DNA of 64,000 nt. Origin: Excoecaria cochinchinensis (taxonomy: Eukaryota > Streptophyta > Magnoliopsida > Malpighiales > Euphorbiaceae). The translations under genes were made by a program, and so were the position numbers. The stretch lies in contig CANTUQ010000112.1 in assembly GCA_947683425.1 (NCBI GenBank), positions 9,625,501 to 9,689,500 on the forward strand, in the 5' to 3' direction. Each line of letters begins with the position of its first letter. The stretch's first letter is position 1. The notes below the pieces were generated by a model, which was given only the letters and a program-made list of their open reading frames with translations, had not been told where the DNA came from and searched no databases. Below are positions 60,901 to 64,000 of the stretch, one piece after another.

Positions 60901-61534
60901 GGAAACCAGGAAGCTCCTCGAGAAGTATGGCATCGAACACTATAAATCTTCTCCCTACCGACCACAAGCAAATGGAGCAATAGTGGCCGCTAATAAAAAT
61001 ATGAAAAAGATCCTATCCAAGATGGTCCAAACCTACAAAGACTGGGCTGAAAAGCTACCCTTCGTACTGTGGGGATATAGGACAACGGTGAAGACATCTA
61101 TGGGTGCTACACCATTTTCCCTGGTATACGGGACGGAAGCAGTATTGCCAATTGAGATAGAGCTCAAGTCGCTGAGAGTGGTCATGGAAGCCCAAATTCC
61201 AGAGGCTGAATGGGCACGACAGAGGCTGCACCACTTAAACTTATTAGATGGGAGTAGGCTGAAAGCTTATTATCATAATCAAATTTACCAGAAGAGATTG
61301 GCCAGAACATTCGAAAAGAAGGTGAGAAAGCATCCGCTAAAAGAAGAGGACTTGGTGTTCAAGCAGATGAGGCCAGGCATACCAGATATCAGAGGAAAGT
61401 TCAGACCAACCTGGGAGGGGCCCTATATCCTTAAAAAGCTGTTGTCCAAAGGAGCTGCAATCTTGTCGAATAGTGATGGAAATGAATTCAAAGAGCTGAT
61501 CAATGTCGACAGACTCAAAAGGTTCCATGGCTAA
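54924..61534 (+). pseudogene. C3 gag-pol
   Basis: Gag (PKFDGTSDP at about 55540; CX2HX4HX4C knuckle at about 56251), protease VDDGSS near 56990, G-patch-like segment (57417-57534), RT (YVDD at 58789-58800), first RNase H, second RNase H (from about 59655) and integrase. Stops at 55161, 55236, 55728, 57318, 57345, 58366, 59206 and 59557 interrupt it. Frame changes lie near 57655 and 59640, and a 146-bp tandem duplication (60375-60666) shifts the frame inside integrase. The third integrase catalytic residue is changed: the site reads NGAIVAANK where C1 and C2 have NGAVEAANK. The codon at the C1 start position is ATA. Confidence 0.9.
60375..60666 (+). repeat. 146-bp tandem duplication within C3 integrase
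   Basis: 60375-60520 is repeated at 60521-60666, apparently perfectly. The repeat edges share ACCTTGGC. The length is not a multiple of three, so the frame shifts. Confidence 0.95.
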
Positions 61535-62174
61535 AGACCAAAATAAAAAAGAATAGAATAAAATGCCCTGCAGGTCGAAAATCGAAAAAAGGCGGCCGTG
61601 CTAAAATTGGGCACCTCGATAGGGTGAAAACCGAAAAAAGGCACCCTGTGCAAAAATTAGAGGCATGAGAGAAAATGTCCGATCGTGAAAACCCGAGAGG
61701 GCCGATTGGTGACAGGAGTTGATGCTGTTAAAATTTGGCTTCATGTATTAATAGGGCGTACGCGGTTGAGTAAATGTCAAAACTGATCATGTATGCTGAA
61801 ATTATATGGAAATGTACACAATTTCGTGAGAGTGAATATTATTCTTTTCATTTTTGTCATTTTCTAGTTCTGCATTAAAAGGAAATGTAACACTAAAAGA
61901 AATACATGTGTAAGCTAAGCTAAGTCCTGCTGCTGCTCTAGCCGACCAGATGCTTGAGCCCTCATGTCTTGTTATCAGATGCTGGACTAAGGATCCACTT
62001 CTTGTATTCGCTAGTCGAAGACACAGAATGATTACCGAACCTCGGGATAACAGTCTTCACCGGTAGTTTACTCCACAGCTCATGATACCTTGAGGCGAAC
62101 GCAGCCGAAAGAGCTCCCCCTCGGAAAGATAAGGGAACCCTCACCACATCCTGGGTCATCCCAAGCTGACGCGT
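61535..62174 (+). other. C3 3' untranslated region
   Basis: It starts with the GTGAAAACC-type series (61570-61660), like C1 and C2. From about 61905 it is unlike C1 or C2: no tandem array, and no polypurine-like GGGGGCAAC before the LTR, which is preceded by CAAGCTGACGCGT. I see no gene. Confidence 0.55.
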
Positions 62175-62365
62175 TGTAAGCACCGTGTCCCGGAGCGGTC
62201 CGGATCAGAGGTTGCCCTGTGATGAAATCAATGTCTGAGCCTGTATGAGGGGCTGGATTTAGAGGTTTTAGTCCTGCGTTCCATGAGAAGTGAGGTTTTT
62301 ATCATTCCTGGGCCGAAAGAGAGGAAAACAGAGGTTTTTTCGAGTCCAAGGGCTTTTTGTCCTCC

Positions 62366-62580
62366 ACAGACGGCCAGCCCGTCTGTCAAGCCGGCCCGTC
62401 GCTTTGAGTCACCGACGGCTGGTGGTATTTTCCGACGCCCGTCGGAAAATCACCGCCCCTGTCAGAATGCCGCCTGGTTTCCCGGAGCACGCAACCCTTC
62501 CGACGCCCGTCGGTGGATGTGGCAGGGCCGTCGGACGAATCCTTTTGTCAGAAGGATTCTTCCGACGCCCGTCGGTCGTG
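62366..62580. repeat. First palindromic cassette, C3 3' LTR
   Basis: At least four good CCGACGCCCGTCGG words appear, plus GACGGCCAGCCCGTC. It lies 191-405 bp from the LTR start. It is better preserved than the 5' copy, where several CG sites have changed to TG or CA. Confidence 0.8.
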
Positions 62581-62586
62581 TCTGGA

Positions 62587-62593
62587 TATAAAA
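62587..62593 (+). promoter_or_regulatory. TATA box of C3 3' LTR
   Basis: TATAAAA, followed by GCTTCGA, lies just after the first cassette. Confidence 0.65.
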
Positions 62594-63082
62594 GCTTCGA
62601 ATTTTCATTTGAAAAGGGTTGGAAAAATTTTCAAAAGAGGAAACTCTGCCCAATTTCAAGCACATTTTCTCTCTCTTCCAAAAAAAAACACTTTTTCTAA
62701 GGAAATCTATTTGATCAAGGATCAAATCAATCAAAAGGAACTAAAGCTAATTAGTTTTCTTTAGATTTTGACTCCAAAACCGATTTTCTGAGGGATTGAA
62801 GGTGAAATATCTCATTTTCTCTCTTTAATCCTTCCTCTTTGCTTCTCGCGGAACGCGCGGGGCTCTAACCGACACAAGAATCTCACCTGAAGCGATTATC
62901 TAAGGGTAAATATTCCGGATTATTTCTCCATTTTATCTCCATATTTATTTCTCATTTTGTGGAATTTTTGAATATCTGTCATTATTTTCTTTTATCTTGA
63001 CTCTCTTATCTCCTTTTGGGATAAAATTCATTTTTTTGACTTTGAAAAGGTTCTCTCTCTCTCTCCATTCTGTTTTTTTCGG

Positions 63083-63235
63083 AGACAGTGGTGACCGACG
63101 GGTCATCTTTATCACCGACGCCCGTCGGTCACCCACCTACAGATGCCCCTCCTTGAGTGACAAACGGGCATATCGGATACCCAAACCGACTATCGTCGGT
63201 CAACCAAGGAAGGTCGTCGGTGGGTTCTGTCTCCA
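63083..63235. repeat. Second palindromic cassette, C3 3' LTR
   Basis: GTGACCGACGGGTCATC, CACCGACGCCCGTCGGTCAC, GACTATCGTCGGTC and related words lie about 495 bp after the TATA box. Confidence 0.65.
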
Positions 63236-64000
63236 TCCTTTTAAATCGTTTTTTATCTCTTCCAAGTCTCCTTGACTTCTTATATGTTAATTTTATGTAT
63301 ATTAATATCTCTTAACTTTCTGTGAGTGTATATTGGTCTTCCTGGATTATCCCGAGCTTGAGCGGCTATCTACCATGTTTGGAGGATCTCGTCCGGTTTA
63401 GTTTCCTAATCCTCTTGTTTTATTTCTTTTATTGATTATCTTATGTATATGGATGTACTCCTTTCATATCCCGTTGATGTATAAAAATGACTCAATATTT
63501 TTATATTTAATAAAATGAGGTTTACACAAAATAAGGGTCCAATGCCCTATTTCCACCCAAAAAAAAAAAGATCTTCACAAATAAAAATCCCCAATTTTAA
63601 TAACGATGCATGTGAGGACCAAAGTCCTCAAAATAAGCAACGTCCCGATTTATGCATGCTTCGCACATTTACAAAAGGGAGTTGTATTCCGCTCCTTGTA
63701 TTTATTGTAATCCATTGCTTTTATTATCTATTTGATCATTTATCGCTTTCAAGATGTGAATAAATGCGCCTTTTAATCAATTGCATAGTGTGGAGAGAGA
63801 GCGAATTAATGATATTAAAATTTGATCATAAACTAATTGAGGTAGAAATAGATGAGAAATCCCGGACCCAGCTCTGGTCTTTGGGCTCGAGAGGTTAGAG
63901 GTTATCCTCCAAAATACTTCTTGGGTCACGAGACTTTAGCGCTAATCCTAGGCTCTTTAGGGTGAGAAGTTCACCTTCTATGATCCCTCTAGCTGGCCCA

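Larger units (their letters stand above)
52190..64000 (+). mobile_element. Element C3: Tat-lineage Ty3/Gypsy, 5' truncated, runs off the window
   Basis: 5' LTR 52190-54129 (lacking about its first 91 bp compared with the 3' LTR), primer site 54131, leader, gag-pol 54924-61534, short 3' region, 3' LTR from 62175 to the window end. The protein is the same type as C1 and C2 but more diverged. The LTR pair is clearly diverged, so this insertion is older than C1. Confidence 0.9.
62175..64000 (+). repeat. C3 3' LTR (partial)
   Basis: It starts TGTAAGCACCGTGTCCC and aligns with the 5' LTR to the window end. The last bases correspond to about 53920, so roughly 210 bp of LTR lie beyond the window. 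Confidence 0.85.

Noticed and set aside
52291..62580. Possible kinship between the C3 word CCGACGCCCGTCGG and the CACTA subterminal word ACCGACGGA/TCCGTCGGT
   Set aside because: They share only CCGACG/CGTCGG, in unrelated element types and with different spacing. Coincidence is more likely.

Overview
This window is repeat-rich nuclear DNA of a flowering plant, probably a eudicot and probably heterochromatic. I cannot name the species. Almost every base belongs to LTR retrotransposons stacked inside one another, plus one CACTA-type DNA transposon. I found no intact host gene; the only host-gene sequence is exon fragments captured by the CACTA element.

Layout. Element letters are mine. (1) 1-2311: the 3' LTR of element A (plus strand), cut at 1203 by the 3' LTR of element D (minus strand). 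A segment of about 1.17 kb spanning the A/D boundary is tandemly duplicated. (2) 2307-16173: element B, inserted in the second duplicate with a 5-bp target duplication CCGAT. B has three ~4.1-kb LTRs and two ~0.79-kb bodies (LTR-body-LTR-body-LTR). Each body encodes only a small Gag-like zinc-knuckle protein. (3) 16174-19632: the rest of the A/D material, including D's full 3' LTR and its repeat-rich 3' region. (4) 19633-20147: a piece of another LTR (E) carrying a regular array of hairpins. (5) 20148-52193: element C2, a minus-strand Tat-lineage Ty3/Gypsy element. It is split at 23408/43593 by element C1. (6) 23409-43592: C1, a complete plus-strand Tat-lineage element with both LTRs and target duplication CCGAG. 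Its RNase H region is split by a 5,682-bp CACTA element (31333-37014, target duplication TAT) that carries KU70 and GARP/G2-like exon fragments. (7) 52190-64000: C3, a third Tat-lineage element (plus strand), joined to the C2 remnant through a TTTT microhomology and running off the window.

Inferred order of events: A, then D into A, local duplication, then B; separately E, then C2, C1 and CACTA. The place of C3 in this order cannot be fixed from the window. C1, C2 and C3 encode one Gag-protease-RT-RNase H-second (archaeal-type) RNase H-integrase polyprotein, and all three are broken by stops or frameshifts.

The most interesting pattern is in the LTRs. Four related LTRs (C1, C2, C3, D) each carry a GC-rich cassette of short inverted words in the same interval, roughly 150-400 bp from the LTR start. 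The cassette sequence is different in every family, while AT-rich flanks are recognisably shared where I compared them (C1 and C2). Unrelated LTRs (A, B, E) carry comparable cassettes. In B the three LTRs are nearly identical elsewhere but have cassettes of 205, 305 and 265 bp, differing by exact multiples of a 20-bp unit. The cassette is therefore a positionally constrained, fast-turning-over module.
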